Assembly (NCBI RefSeq): GCF_026005215.1
Contig: NZ_BPMA01000012.1
Coordinates: 176,226-240,225, forward strand
DNA length: 64,000 bases
Reading direction: 5' to 3'
Source: Capnocytophaga catalasegens
GTDB taxonomy: Bacteria > Bacteroidota > Bacteroidia > Flavobacteriales > Flavobacteriaceae
Under the pieces are notes generated by a model. That model had not been told where the DNA came from and did no database searches. It saw nothing but the letters and a program-made list of their open reading frames with translations. Positions 27,009-36,008 of this stretch are shown here, in pieces. How positions within the stretch are numbered: position 1 is the first letter of the stretch; every line of letters starts with the position of its first letter. Both the position numbers and the translations under genes were made by a program.

Positions 27009-27359
27009 ATGGAATCTTTGTTAAAGTACGTACAAGACAATCTAATTGCAAAAAAAGATTTTCCTGATTTTTCAGCAGGAGACACAATTACAGTGTATTA
27101 CGAGATTAAAGAAGGAGACAAATCTCGTACACAGTTTTTTAGAGGTGTAGTTATCCAACGTAGAGGAACTGGTGCTACTGAAACATTTACCATTCGCAAA
27201 ATGTCGGGTGAAGTAGGTGTTGAGCGTATTTTCCCTATCAATATGCCTGCACTTCAAAAGATTGAGGTAAATAAGAAAGGTAAAGTACGTAGAGCACGTA
27301 TTTACTATTTCAGAAAATTGCGTGGTAAAAAAGCAAGAATCAAAGAAGTTCGAGGATAA
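27009..27359 (+). CDS. rplS: 50S ribosomal protein L19
   Basis: 116 residues, at the 30S-50S interface. Canonical L19 sequence: DFPDFSAGDTITVYYEIKEG, then FRGVVIQRRGTG and a C-terminal RARIYYFRKLRGKKARI. In many bacteria it follows rpsP, rimM and trmD, but here it stands alone with its own promoter and terminator, as is usual in flavobacteria. Confidence 0.97.
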   Translation: MESLLKYVQDNLIAKKDFPDFSAGDTITVYYEIKEGDKSRTQFFRGVVIQRRGTGATETFTIRKMSGEVGVERIFPINMPALQKIEVNKKGKVRRARIYYFRKLRGKKARIKEVRG

Positions 27360-27392
27360 AACCTACTTTCTTCTTTATATTAAAGGTAAAAC

Positions 27393-27424
27393 AAAAAGGC
27401 TTTCGTTTATCTGAAAGCCTTTTT
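27393..27424 (+). terminator. Intrinsic terminator of rplS
   Basis: Perfect 12-base stem (AAAAAGGCTTTC / GAAAGCCTTTTT) with an eight-base loop and trailing T run. Confidence 0.88.
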
Positions 27425-27503
27425 TTTAATTATTTAAAAATCAGTACTTTACAAATTATTTTTTAGTTAAAAAATCTTTTTTAAAAGAAAATGGTCTAAA
27501 AAA

Positions 27504-27534
27504 TTGCAAAATAGCAGTTTGTGTAGTAACTTTG
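27504..27534 (+). promoter_or_regulatory. Bacteroidetes-type promoter of the zapB-like/zapA genes
   Basis: TTG at 27504-27506 and TAACTTTG at 27527-27534 with a 20-base spacer, 29 bases before the first ATG. Confidence 0.6.
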
Positions 27535-27562
27535 TGCAATAAAATTGTGGGTATATTTTTCA

Positions 27563-27853
27563 ATGAGTGATATACATAATTTGGTTACGTTATTAGAACA
27601 AAAAATAGTTTTAATACAAGATAAAATAGAGCTACTTGCTCAAGACAAACGAGTTTTAAACGAACAACTTAACCAGCTAAAAGCTGAACAAGTACAACTC
27701 CAAGAAGAAACTAACAAGTGGCGAAAAAAATATGAATCACTCAAAATAGCCAACACAATTTTGGGCAGTGATAAAAATAAAACAGAAACAAAATTTAAGA
27801 TAAATGCTCTTATTCGTGAGATAGATGCTTGTATTATACAACTTTCTGATTAA
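27563..27853 (+). CDS. Small coiled-coil protein, ZapB-like by position
   Basis: 96 residues from the ATG at 27563, almost all predicted coiled coil: heptad-like Leu/Ile spacing over about residues 5-65, in LLEQKIVLIQDKIELLAQ and LNEQLNQLKAEQVQLQEE. It is eight bases upstream of zapA on the same strand. In E. coli ZapB is a coiled-coil partner of ZapA at the FtsZ ring, and small coiled-coil proteins precede zapA in many flavobacteria. The ZapB link here is inference from shape and neighbour, not sequence identity. Confidence 0.65.
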   Translation: MSDIHNLVTLLEQKIVLIQDKIELLAQDKRVLNEQLNQLKAEQVQLQEETNKWRKKYESLKIANTILGSDKNKTETKFKINALIREIDACIIQLSD

Positions 27854-27861
27854 CATACGTT

Positions 27862-28155
27862 ATGAATGACAAATTACGTATAACATTAAAAATAGCTGAC
27901 CGAGTTTATCCAATGAATATAAAAACATCACAAGAAGAAAATTACCGGAAAGCATGTGATGATGTAAATAAGTTGGTTCGCTTTTTTGAAGAAAATTACA
28001 AGGTAGGAGACCGTCAAGATTCTCTTGCTATGTGTGCTATTTCTTTCGCACTTAAAGTTGTACAAAACAATGAAAATCAAGATAATACAAATATTGAAAC
28101 TCAAAAAAAATTAGAAGCATTTCATCAACTATTGGACGAAATAATTCGTAGTTAA
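27862..28155 (+). CDS. zapA: Cell division protein ZapA
   Basis: 97 residues. The start KLRITLKIADRVYPMNIKTSQEENYRKACDDVNKLV is the ZapA fold, with the C-terminal helix for dimerisation following. ZapA binds FtsZ and bundles its filaments at the division site. It is eight bases behind the coiled-coil gene and immediately before the 6S-type RNA. Confidence 0.88.
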   Translation: MNDKLRITLKIADRVYPMNIKTSQEENYRKACDDVNKLVRFFEENYKVGDRQDSLAMCAISFALKVVQNNENQDNTNIETQKKLEAFHQLLDEIIRS

Positions 28156-28185
28156 CAACGTTCTTACTGAATACAAGAAATTACT

Positions 28186-28352
28186 GCCTGCATTGATACA
28201 AATTTTGGTAAACTCAACAGAAAATTATTTCAGCAAGGTGAGTTAAATTGTTAAAGCGAGCCGTCTTTTGATACGGATACTTGACCAATTTAGTAGCCTT
28301 AAACGTGTTTTTAGGAGTTTATTCAACTTCTTCATCTATGCAGGCTTTTTTA
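28186..28352 (+). ncRNA. ssrS: 6S RNA, Bacteroidetes (6S-Flavo) type
   Basis: The 220-base gap between zapA and rny holds a long, nearly closed hairpin-like RNA. The ends pair as GCCTGCAT (28186-28193) with ATGCAGGC (28338-28345), followed by a run of T that also makes this end a terminator. Inside are further pairable segments and loops, as expected for an RNA mimicking an open promoter that holds RNA polymerase. The 6S-Flavo family is described for Bacteroidetes and is commonly found near zapA; this matches size, ends and location. I could not align it to the covariance model, so exact ends are approximate. Confidence 0.72.
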
Positions 28353-28375
28353 TAATTTTTATTTAATAATATTTT

Positions 28376-29947
28376 ATGGATACAACTTTAATATTAGGTA
28401 TTGTAATAGCTCTAATTATTGGTTTTAGCATAGGAATGATAATTGCTAAAATTCGCGAGAAAAAAAACGCTTCAAAGATAATTTTAAATGCAAAAAATGA
28501 AACAAAAGCTATCTTAAAAGAAGCTCAGATTGAAGCAGATAATATCAAAAAAGAAAAAATTTATCAAGCAAAAGAAAAATTCTTAGAACTGAAAGCTGAA
28601 CACGAAAAAATTATTCTTGGTAAAGAAAAGAAGATTACCGAAGCGGAAAAACGTATTCGAGACAAAGAATCACAAATTTCTAATGAATTGATTCAAAATA
28701 AAAAACTTGCTGATGACCTTGAAAAGAAAAATCAGGAGTACGAACATCGTATTCAATTACTTGACAAAAAACAAGAAGAAGTCGATAAACTTCATAAGAA
28801 TCAGATAAAACAATTAGAGTTAATCTCTGGACTTTCTGTTCAAGAAGCAAAATCACAACTCATTGATTCTTTGCAGAATGAAGCTAAATCTGATGCTATG
28901 GCATATATCCAAAATACAATTGAAGAAGCTAAATTGACCGCACGCCAAGAAGCTAAGAAGATTATCATAAACACCATTCAGCGCATTGGAACAGAAGAAG
29001 CTATTGATAATTGTGTTTCTGTCTTCAATCTTGAGTCGGATGATGTAAAAGGACGTATTATTGGGCGTGAGGGACGCAATATTAGAGCTCTGGAAGCCGC
29101 TACTGGCGTAGAAATTATTGTTGATGATACACCAGAGGCTATTATCTTATCTTGTTTTGATTCAGTTCGCCGTGAAATTGCTCGACTTTCTCTTCATAAA
29201 TTAGTAACCGATGGACGTATTCACCCGGCACGAATTGAAGAAGTTGTTGAAAAAACAACAAAGCAAATTGAAGAAGAAATTATTGAAATAGGCAAACGAA
29301 CTGTTATTGATTTGGGTATTCACGGCCTTCATCCAGAATTAGTAAAATGTGTTGGTCGAATGAAATATCGTTCTTCTTATGGACAGAATTTACTACAACA
29401 CTCTCGTGAAGTAGCCAAACTTTGTGGGCTTATGGCAGCAGAACTTGGGCTAAATGTAAAACTTGCTAAACGTGCTGGTCTTTTACACGATATTGGTAAA
29501 GTTCCCGAAGTAGAAACTGAAGTCCCTCATGCTATTTTGGGTATGGAATGGGCTGAAAAATATGGTGAAAAACCCGAAGTTTGTAATGCTATCGGGGCTC
29601 ACCACGACGAAATAGAAATGACCTCGCTCCTATCGCCTATCGTACAAGTGTGCGATGCGATAAGCGGAGCAAGGCCAGGTGCTCGTCGTCAAGTATTAGA
29701 TTCTTATATCCAACGATTGAAAGACCTTGAAGAAGCTGCTTTTTCTTTCCAAGGAGTGAAAAAAGCATATGCTATTCAAGCAGGAAGAGAACTTCGTGTA
29801 ATTGTAGAAAGTGAAAAAGTTACTGATGATAAAGCTGCCGAATTATCATTCAATCTTTCTCAGAAAATACAAACCGATATGACCTATCCAGGACAAGTTA
29901 AAATTACTGTTATTCGTGAAACACGAGCTGTAAATATAGCCAAATAA
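28376..29947 (+). CDS. rny: Ribonuclease Y
   Basis: 523 residues, a membrane-anchored endoribonuclease that initiates mRNA decay. In order: one N-terminal membrane helix (about residues 4-24), a long charged coiled coil (about 28-190), a KH RNA-binding domain (about 211-275, with [21 protein letters not shown]), and a catalytic HD domain with the metal residues in [13 protein letters not shown] (about 369-373). The motifs and length are normal for Rny. It follows the 6S RNA. Confidence 0.97.
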   Translation: MDTTLILGIVIALIIGFSIGMIIAKIREKKNASKIILNAKNETKAILKEAQIEADNIKKEKIYQAKEKFLELKAEHEKIILGKEKKITEAEKRIRDKESQISNELIQNKKLADDLEKKNQEYEHRIQLLDKKQEEVDKLHKNQIKQLELISGLSVQEAKSQLIDSLQNEAKSDAMAYIQNTIEEAKLTARQEAKKIIINTIQRIGTEEAIDNCVSVFNLESDDVKGRIIGREGRNIRALEAATGVEIIVDDTPEAIILSCFDSVRREIARLSLHKLVTDGRIHPARIEEVVEKTTKQIEEEIIEIGKRTVIDLGIHGLHPELVKCVGRMKYRSSYGQNLLQHSREVAKLCGLMAAELGLNVKLAKRAGLLHDIGKVPEVETEVPHAILGMEWAEKYGEKPEVCNAIGAHHDEIEMTSLLSPIVQVCDAISGARPGARRQVLDSYIQRLKDLEEAAFSFQGVKKAYAIQAGRELRVIVESEKVTDDKAAELSFNLSQKIQTDMTYPGQVKITVIRETRAVNIAK

Positions 29948-30002
29948 TAAGTTTTTTCAGACATAAATTTGAAAATAAATTTTATTTTTTGAAAAAATAA
30001 AG

Positions 30003-30010
30003 TATCTTTG
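30003..30010 (+). promoter_or_regulatory. -7 box (TATCTTTG) of tRNA-Pro
   Basis: TATCTTTG lies 55 bases before the tRNA and fits TAnnTTTG; the closest TTTG is too near (11 bases) to be a proper partner. Confidence 0.45.
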
Positions 30011-30065
30011 CAGTCGCATTGCTAAAAAATATTTTTTTGATTTCTATGGAGTGAAAACTCCTAAT

Positions 30066-30138
30066 CGGGATGTAGCGCAGTTGGTAGCGTTCACGTATGG
30101 GGTGCGTGAGGTCGCTGGTTCGAGTCCAGTCATCCCGA
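30066..30138 (+). tRNA. tRNA-Pro (anticodon GGG)
   Basis: A 73-base cloverleaf folds cleanly: acceptor CGGGATG/CATCCCG, D arm GCGC/GCGT (one G-T pair), anticodon stem CACGT/GCGTG with loop ATGGGGT giving GGG at positions 34-36, T arm CTGG/CCAG with TTCGAGT, discriminator A. It decodes CCC and CCU. The CCA end is not encoded and must be added by CCA-adding enzyme. It is the only tRNA in the window. Confidence 0.95.
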
Positions 30139-30198
30139 CTTTACTATTTTAAATCACTTTTATTCAAGTGTTTAAATATTTTTAAAACTAAAAAATAA

Positions 30199-30714
30199 AT
30201 GTTTCACAGATATTTAAAAATAATAATTGCTGTACTTTTAGTAGCGTGGGCTATACAACAATTTATTCTTGGAAATATTGGTAACGGAATTTTTTTGATT
30301 CTTTTATCGCTTATTCCTATCTTACTTTATTTCAGAAATGAAATATTGCTTCTTGCTTTTTTCCGTCTTCGCAAACAAGATATGGAAGGAACTAAAAAAT
30401 GGCTTGACCGTATCAAAAATCCTAATACAGCACTTACTAAAAAACAACGAGGTTATTATAACTATCTGTACGGACTTATTTTTTATCAAATTAACCTTAC
30501 ACAAGCAGAAAAATATTTCCGGAAAGCCTTAGATTTCGGGTTAAATATGAGTCTTGATGAAGCAATGGCTCGACTTAGTTTGTCGGGAATTATGATGCAA
30601 AAACGCAGAAAACGTGAAGCACAAGAATTACTTACACAAGCCAAAAAATTGGACAAACAGAATATGCTCAAAGACCAAATAAAAATGATACAAGAACAAA
30701 TGAAAAAAATATAA
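30199..30714 (+). CDS. Hypothetical membrane protein with TPR-like tail
   Basis: 171 residues: two adjacent N-terminal membrane helices (about residues 7-48), the second ending LIPILLYFRNE, then a helical region with TPR character, including YLYGLIFYQINLTQAEKYFRKAL (about 90-112) and a second helix pair to about 155. I do not recognise a named family. Proteins of this layout are widespread in flavobacteria with unknown role. It follows the tRNA gene with a 60-base gap and precedes the metal-locus genes by 14 bases. Confidence 0.7.
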   Translation: MFHRYLKIIIAVLLVAWAIQQFILGNIGNGIFLILLSLIPILLYFRNEILLLAFFRLRKQDMEGTKKWLDRIKNPNTALTKKQRGYYNYLYGLIFYQINLTQAEKYFRKALDFGLNMSLDEAMARLSLSGIMMQKRRKREAQELLTQAKKLDKQNMLKDQIKMIQEQMKKI

Positions 30715-30728
30715 TACATCAAAATCAT

Positions 30729-31064
30729 TTGAAAAACAATAAATTACATATTATATTAAGTATTCTGGTGTTGTGTTGCTACTTTTCGGCATTAACGCCT
30801 GTACACTTTTTATTTCATTTTAATTCAGAAAGAGAACATCATCATTGTGATTCATCACATTCTGATTCTGATGAAAATAAAACAACATGTTTCTTTTGTA
30901 ATGCAATTGTTTCTGGACAAAATACACATCTGTTTGAAGCTTATGAGCTTGATTTTTCTACTATAATTATTTCTTCTAAGGTAGAGAAAATATTATCTCA
31001 AATTAACATTCCTTCTTTGCCTGATACGGCATATTTCTCTCTTCGAGCTCCTCCTTGTTATTAA
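30729..31064 (+). CDS. Small secreted His/Cys-rich protein, TTG start (copy 1)
   Basis: 111 residues beginning at a TTG codon; no ATG could supply the signal peptide MKNNKLHIILSILVLCCYFS. After it comes a metal-binding-like stretch, HHHCDSSHSDSDENKTTCFFC (about residues 37-57), with three adjacent His, a CxxC pair and many Asp/Ser, and the C-terminus is LRAPPCY. A similar gene follows at 31428. The pairing with a receptor and the His-rich character suggest periplasmic metal handling (inference). APP-ending small secreted proteins often sit next to metal-uptake receptors, but I know of no proven function. Confidence 0.6.
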   Translation: MKNNKLHIILSILVLCCYFSALTPVHFLFHFNSEREHHHCDSSHSDSDENKTTCFFCNAIVSGQNTHLFEAYELDFSTIIISSKVEKILSQINIPSLPDTAYFSLRAPPCY

Positions 31065-31427
31065 AAAAGTAAAATTTCACTTTGACTATTTTCTTAAGTA
31101 TATTAAACTTAGAAGAAAAGTAATTGACTTTTTTATTTAATGAATAAAACAACAACTTTGAATTGATGGTAATGAATTTTTGTTACTATTCAATAAAAAA
31201 GTTTATTTATAAAATGAAGGAGGCTAATTCTTTGAATATTATAAAAAGTAATAACGTATCCTAACACTTTTTTATTAAGAAAAATATGTTTTTTATTTGA
31301 AAAATCTTATATTGGAAGAAATTCTCTTTGAGATTGAACATATTTTTTTAGATAATGAAATAACCAACAAAGTTTTGAATGATTTTCAGAACATTATAAA
31401 GTTGCAATAGACTCAATTCAATAACGT

Positions 31428-31778
31428 TTGAAATCCAACAAAATACATATTCTATTTTTCACTTTTGTGATTCTGATTTGTATGTTAAAATTTTCATTCC
31501 CCATAGGAGAATTTTTTCATCATCATAAATCGGATAAGATTGTTTGTGCTGAAAATTCAGGAAAAGAATGTAAACATACACATCATATCTCTGTTTTAAA
31601 AATCAATCCATATTGTACAATATATCAGATATATTCTTTTTTTGATTATCAACCATTGATATATTATTTATTTGTAGAAAAAGTAATTGAAAGCACTTTC
31701 TTTTTCTTATCAGAATATGTATTGATTTATGATATTTCTGCTCCTTGGCGCGCTCCACCTGTTGATTTTTTTCTTTGA
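31428..31778 (+). CDS. Small secreted His-rich protein, TTG start (copy 2)
   Basis: 116 residues, again starting at TTG. It begins MKSNKIHILFFTFVILICML, carries a His-rich patch (EFFHHHKSDKIVC then CKHTHHI, about residues 28-54), and ends with APWRAPPVDFFL, so both ends are similar to copy 1 (APP near the end). The middle is diverged. The 363-base gap before it (31065-31427) holds only AT-rich DNA and a 37-codon open stretch that I do not call. It lies 72 bases upstream of the receptor gene. Confidence 0.6.
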   Translation: MKSNKIHILFFTFVILICMLKFSFPIGEFFHHHKSDKIVCAENSGKECKHTHHISVLKINPYCTIYQIYSFFDYQPLIYYLFVEKVIESTFFFLSEYVLIYDISAPWRAPPVDFFL

Positions 31779-31850
31779 TTATGATGAATTTAAAAGAACT
31801 ATGAAACAAAATTCATCTGAGGTTATTTAATCTATTTAACAGAACAATTT

Positions 31851-34148
31851 ATGCGAAAACTATTTTGTTTTTTTGTTTTTCTAAGTGTTTTAACAGCATA
31901 TGCACAACAAACACTTCATTTGAAAATAGAAGATAAACAAAAACAACCTCTTTCGGGAGCTGTGGTACATATCATTGGGAAACATTATGTTTCTGATACA
32001 CAAGGAGAAGTTCTGATAACGAGTATCAAATCTGGAATATACCCTTTGCGAGTTACTTTTTTAGGTTTTCTTGATTATGAAGATAAAATTCAACTTCCTT
32101 TAAAAGGAAATACATATACGATTGTGATGAAGGAAGCTGTTAATGAACTTTCGGAAGTTGTTGTATTGGGAGAAGAAGTTCAGAAAAAAGTTTTGATATA
32201 TGACCCAGTTATTGTAACAAAAACAATTCAGAATGACTTACATAAACTACAAGGGGAATCACTAGCAAAAATACTTAGTACAGCTCCTGGAATTTCAATG
32301 ATACAAACAGGAGCAACTATTGCTAAACCTGTTATTCATGGGTTACATAGCAATCGGATTTTGATACTTAATAATGAAGTAAGGCAAGAAGGACAACAAT
32401 GGGGGGCAGATCATGCACCAGAAGTTGATCCTTATATAGCTAATCAAATTACTATTATTAAAGGTGCTCAAGCTGTACGATATGGTTCTGATGCTTTGGG
32501 AGGAGTTATTGTACTTTCACCGAATAAACTTCCGTATGGAGATGCCTTGCATGGAGAAGTATTGCCTTCTTTTTCAACTAATGGGCGAAAGATGGCAACT
32601 TCTGTAAAGTTAGAATCAGCTATACCAGGTTTTTCGCAATGTGCTTGGCGTGTACAAGGGTCTGTAAAAAGAGCTGGTGATATTGCTACAGCTGATTATC
32701 TTCTTAACAATACAGCTATGCAAGAAAGGAATTTCTCTTTGGCAACTGGTATTGAAAAAGAACAATGGGGAATAGATGCCTTTTATAGTCAATATGCTAA
32801 TGAATCAGGTATTTTTTATGGTTCTCATATTGGAAATTTAGATGATTTACTTATACGATTTGAAATTGGACGTCCTTTAACTTCATATCCTTTTTCTTAT
32901 CAAATAGAAGCACCTAAACAAAAGGTTATTCATCATTTGTTAAAGATAAAATCATTTGTAGCACTTCCTTTTGGAGGTAAATTAACAGCTTTGTATGCTT
33001 TTCAAAGTGACATTCGACAAGAATTTAACCTTCGCAGAGCAGACCGAACACGTATTCCAGCTCTGAATATGAATTTATCAACTCATTCTTTAGATGTTTC
33101 TTGGGAAAATTCGTATAAAAAACATACAACACAACTTGGGGTAAGTGCCTTTCAACAAGTGAATTATAACGAACCTGGTACAGGAGTTGTACCTGTTATT
33201 CCTAATTATGCATCGTTTTCTTATGGAGTTTTTGCTATTCAAAAATATGATGCAAAACTATGGGAAGCAGAAGCAGGATTACGATATGATTATAAAACAC
33301 TCAATGCCGATGGTTATAATTCGTTTTCACAACGTTATGGAACAAATCACACATTTCACAATATCACTTATTCACTTGGAGTAAATTACAAACCAAGTTA
33401 CTATTGGTCTTTCGCATCTAATATAGGTGTTGCTTGGCGTTCTCCGCACGTAAATGAACTATATAGTAATGGTCTGCATCACGGAGCGGGAACTTATGAT
33501 ATTGGAGATGAAAATTTGCAATCTGAAACAGGAATAAAATGGATTAGTTCTGTTAGATTTAGACAAGGAAAATGGAAACTGAATACTGATGTTTTTGTAC
33601 AACTAATTAGAAATTATATTTTTGATGCTCCAACAGGAAAAACTCGAACTTTATTCTCGGGTGTTTATCCTATTTTTCAGTTTCAACAAGCTGATGTTTT
33701 TTTCAGAGGAGTTGATTTGGAAGCCGAATATCGCTTCTTACCTAAATGGAAATATAGTTTGCAAACTTCCGTAGTATATGCTAACGAATTGAAAACTAAC
33801 AAATATCTACCTTTTATACCCTCAGAACGTATCTCACAAGAACTTTATTTTGATTTACGTCATTTAGGAAGTTTAAAAAATGTATATACTTCTGTTAAAC
33901 ATCAATTTGTTGCTAAGCAGACTCGTTATAATCCTGAGCAAGAATTAGTAAAAGACACTCCTGATGCTTACCACTTGTTTAACATTGGAATAGGAGCAAA
34001 AATACCTTTTGAAAAGCAAAGTATAGCGATACATCTTTCTTGTGAAAATATTTTTAATCAATTATATAAAGAATACACAAATAGATTTCGCTATTATGCT
34101 CATGATTTAGGTAGAAATATTCAGTTTCGATTCGTATATTCTTTTTAG
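31851..34148 (+). CDS. TonB-dependent outer-membrane receptor, ZnuD-like
   Basis: 765 residues. After the signal peptide (ending VLTAYAQQ) is a carboxypeptidase-regulatory-like domain (about residues 20-110), then the plug (AKPVIHGLHSNRILILNNEVRQEG and DHAPEVDPYIANQITIIKGAQAVRYG, about 155-215), then a 22-strand-type barrel with C-terminal Phe. The plug motif HGLxSNRILILNNxxxxEGQQWGxDHAPEVDP closely resembles ZnuD-type zinc receptors. It imports a ligand across the outer membrane using TonB energy. Zinc is the best guess given the neighbouring His-rich proteins, but heme or another metal chelate cannot be excluded. Confidence 0.85.
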   Translation: MRKLFCFFVFLSVLTAYAQQTLHLKIEDKQKQPLSGAVVHIIGKHYVSDTQGEVLITSIKSGIYPLRVTFLGFLDYEDKIQLPLKGNTYTIVMKEAVNELSEVVVLGEEVQKKVLIYDPVIVTKTIQNDLHKLQGESLAKILSTAPGISMIQTGATIAKPVIHGLHSNRILILNNEVRQEGQQWGADHAPEVDPYIANQITIIKGAQAVRYGSDALGGVIVLSPNKLPYGDALHGEVLPSFSTNGRKMATSVKLESAIPGFSQCAWRVQGSVKRAGDIATADYLLNNTAMQERNFSLATGIEKEQWGIDAFYSQYANESGIFYGSHIGNLDDLLIRFEIGRPLTSYPFSYQIEAPKQKVIHHLLKIKSFVALPFGGKLTALYAFQSDIRQEFNLRRADRTRIPALNMNLSTHSLDVSWENSYKKHTTQLGVSAFQQVNYNEPGTGVVPVIPNYASFSYGVFAIQKYDAKLWEAEAGLRYDYKTLNADGYNSFSQRYGTNHTFHNITYSLGVNYKPSYYWSFASNIGVAWRSPHVNELYSNGLHHGAGTYDIGDENLQSETGIKWISSVRFRQGKWKLNTDVFVQLIRNYIFDAPTGKTRTLFSGVYPIFQFQQADVFFRGVDLEAEYRFLPKWKYSLQTSVVYANELKTNKYLPFIPSERISQELYFDLRHLGSLKNVYTSVKHQFVAKQTRYNPEQELVKDTPDAYHLFNIGIGAKIPFEKQSIAIHLSCENIFNQLYKEYTNRFRYYAHDLGRNIQFRFVYSF

Positions 34149-34231
34149 AAAAGTAGCATTGATAGATAATTTATTTACTTTTATACAAATAAATATATCT
34201 AAAATAAAAAGAAAGGTGAAATTATAAAATA

Positions 34232-34385
34232 TCAACGTTGAGATGATAAAAATAAACATTGAGAAAACAAAAAATCAAGTTGAGATACTATTTTTTATAA
34301 TTAAAAAAACAAATCTCAACATTGAAAAGTAATTATTCAATATGCAAATAATAAATCTCAACATTGAGTAGATGCTCCTCAACTT
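34232..34385. repeat. Cluster of CTCAACATTGAG-type palindromes
   Basis: Within about 155 bases of the 384-base gap (34149-34532) six copies of one short motif appear: TCAACGTTGAG (34232-34242), ACATTGAG (34256-34263), TCAAGTTGAGA (34275-34285), CTCAACATTGA (34315-34325), the perfect CTCAACATTGAG (34357-34368) and CTCAACTT (34378-34385). Full copies are palindromic. Regular spacing by near-multiples of a helical turn was not checked. This could be an operator array for the downstream lipoprotein genes or a repeat element; the rest of the gap is AT-rich with no gene. Confidence 0.6.
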
Positions 34386-34532
34386 AAAAATCAATATAAA
34401 ATAGATAAATAATCGCATTTTTAATAAAAAATATTATCAAAAAATAACATTTTTATAGAATTAACACATCATTAAACTATATAATAATGACTTTTAGATA
34501 AAAAATAAGTAAAATATATTCAATAAATTATA

Positions 34533-35222
34533 ATGAAAATGAGAAATACAATAAGCAATATGTTTTTTATACTTGTATTAAGTATATTTATTAGTTGTTC
34601 AAAAGAAACAACACCAGAGGAAAAAATTACTCAACCAGAAATAAAAAAAGAATTTGATATAAAAGAACATTTTATAGCAGGCGTACTCGGAGATAAAAAT
34701 AAATCAGTATATTTAATTAAATTCTTAGAAAAAGAAAAAGCTATATTTATGAATTCTACACAAGAATTTATCGGAAAATATAAATTTACAGATAAAACAC
34801 TTGAATTTGAAGTAGATGACCCAAATAACTATCGAATAGCTCAATTTACCTTTGATGAAAATTACAATGTAATTTCTTCATATTATCGTGCTTTACAAAT
34901 GGAATATCCTTCAAAAAGTGTTTTGTTATCTATTCCTGATAAAAATCTATTAGCTGGAAAAACTTTTGTAGGAAAGGAATACAAATTCGGAGCTGAGGAC
35001 AAGCCTATTCTACATTATAAATTTGATGAAACAGGTACAAAATATGGTTCAGCTGTTGATTTAAATACTTTAACAACTAACAGAAAAATAGAACTTATCA
35101 ATAATTGTGCTTTTCGATTTAAAGATAAAGGTATTTCTGAAATAGGATTTATTAATAAAGATGTACTAACAGTATTTCGAGTACAAGGATTGTATTACTT
35201 TGGAGAATATAAAGAAAAATAA
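34533..35222 (+). CDS. Lipoprotein of unknown function (metal/receptor locus)
   Basis: 229 residues with a lipoprotein signal (NMFFILVLSIFISC; a second ATG at 34539 is also possible). After the Cys the sequence is SKETTPEEKITQ, so Lys at +3 and Glu at +4, near the Capnocytophaga surface-export pattern. The body is beta-rich (FIGKYKFTDKTLEFEVDDP) and ends FRVQGLYYFGEYKEK. I do not recognise a family. It begins a run of four lipoprotein genes on the plus strand behind the receptor. Confidence 0.6.
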   Translation: MKMRNTISNMFFILVLSIFISCSKETTPEEKITQPEIKKEFDIKEHFIAGVLGDKNKSVYLIKFLEKEKAIFMNSTQEFIGKYKFTDKTLEFEVDDPNNYRIAQFTFDENYNVISSYYRALQMEYPSKSVLLSIPDKNLLAGKTFVGKEYKFGAEDKPILHYKFDETGTKYGSAVDLNTLTTNRKIELINNCAFRFKDKGISEIGFINKDVLTVFRVQGLYYFGEYKEK

Positions 35223-35246
35223 TTATCAATTTAAAAAAATATTTAT

Positions 35247-35975
35247 ATGAAATTTATAAAAACAAAACATTTACTAACAATATTATCAATATTGTTCTTA
35301 CAGGTAAGTATAGTAAGTTGTAGTAAAGATGATAATAACAAAAATGAACCTGTACCTTTGAAAAAACCAACAATTGAAGACCTTGAAATAGGTTACCAAA
35401 ACACTAAGAAAGCTTATACAGAGAGTGATCTACATCTGGAAGCTCATATCTTTGCTGAGGCAAAAATAAAGAGTGTTAGAGTACAAATTACTCCTAAAAT
35501 CTCAGGAAATTCTTGGTTTGTAGATATTACCTATGTAAAAGGTTTTGAAGGGAATACAGAAGGTATATTACATCAGCATTATGATATTCCTAAAAATGCA
35601 AAAGAAGGAATGTATGATGTACTTATCATAGTAATTGATACACAAGGAAATAAAACTATCGCAGAAGATGTTTTGACCATCGAAAAAGATCCATCACTCC
35701 CGACAGTTAGCCAAAAAAGTGCGACATTTAATAATAATGTTCTGAATGTAAAAGCAAACATTTCTGCACCTAATAAATTGGAAAGTATTACTATAAAAGT
35801 GAAAGATATTGAAAAGAAATATCAGGAGACAGAGTTGGTAGGAAAAACTACCTATTTACTTGATAAAGACATAGATGTATCATCACTTGCCAATGGTCAT
35901 TACCACTTTTTTGTAACTATCACAGACCAGTCTAAAAAAGTATTTTCATACGAAGGACATTTCGACAAAAAGTAA
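35247..35975 (+). CDS. DUF4625-type lipoprotein
   Basis: 242 residues; signal TILSILFLQVSIVSC with Cys near residue 26, then SKDDNNKNE, which has K at +3 and D-D at +4/+5, the strongest match in the window to the Capnocytophaga lipoprotein export signal. The following domain (about residues 38-145) reads KPTIEDLEIGYQNTKKAYTESDLHLEAHIFAE and YDIPKNAKEGMYDVLIIVIDTQGN, the DUF4625 fold; the second half is a similar beta-sandwich. DUF4625 proteins are surface or periplasmic lipoproteins of unknown ligand. Its position next to a receptor suggests a ligand-binding role. Confidence 0.7.
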   Translation: MKFIKTKHLLTILSILFLQVSIVSCSKDDNNKNEPVPLKKPTIEDLEIGYQNTKKAYTESDLHLEAHIFAEAKIKSVRVQITPKISGNSWFVDITYVKGFEGNTEGILHQHYDIPKNAKEGMYDVLIIVIDTQGNKTIAEDVLTIEKDPSLPTVSQKSATFNNNVLNVKANISAPNKLESITIKVKDIEKKYQETELVGKTTYLLDKDIDVSSLANGHYHFFVTITDQSKKVFSYEGHFDKK

Positions 35976-36008
35976 TTGAATGATATATTTAATAAACTTA
36001 CAAGAAAA

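Noticed and set aside
31297..31410. 37-codon frame starting at TTG upstream of the second His-rich gene
   Set aside because: Very short, no signal, no recognisable family and AT-rich; could be a remnant but is not supportable as a gene.
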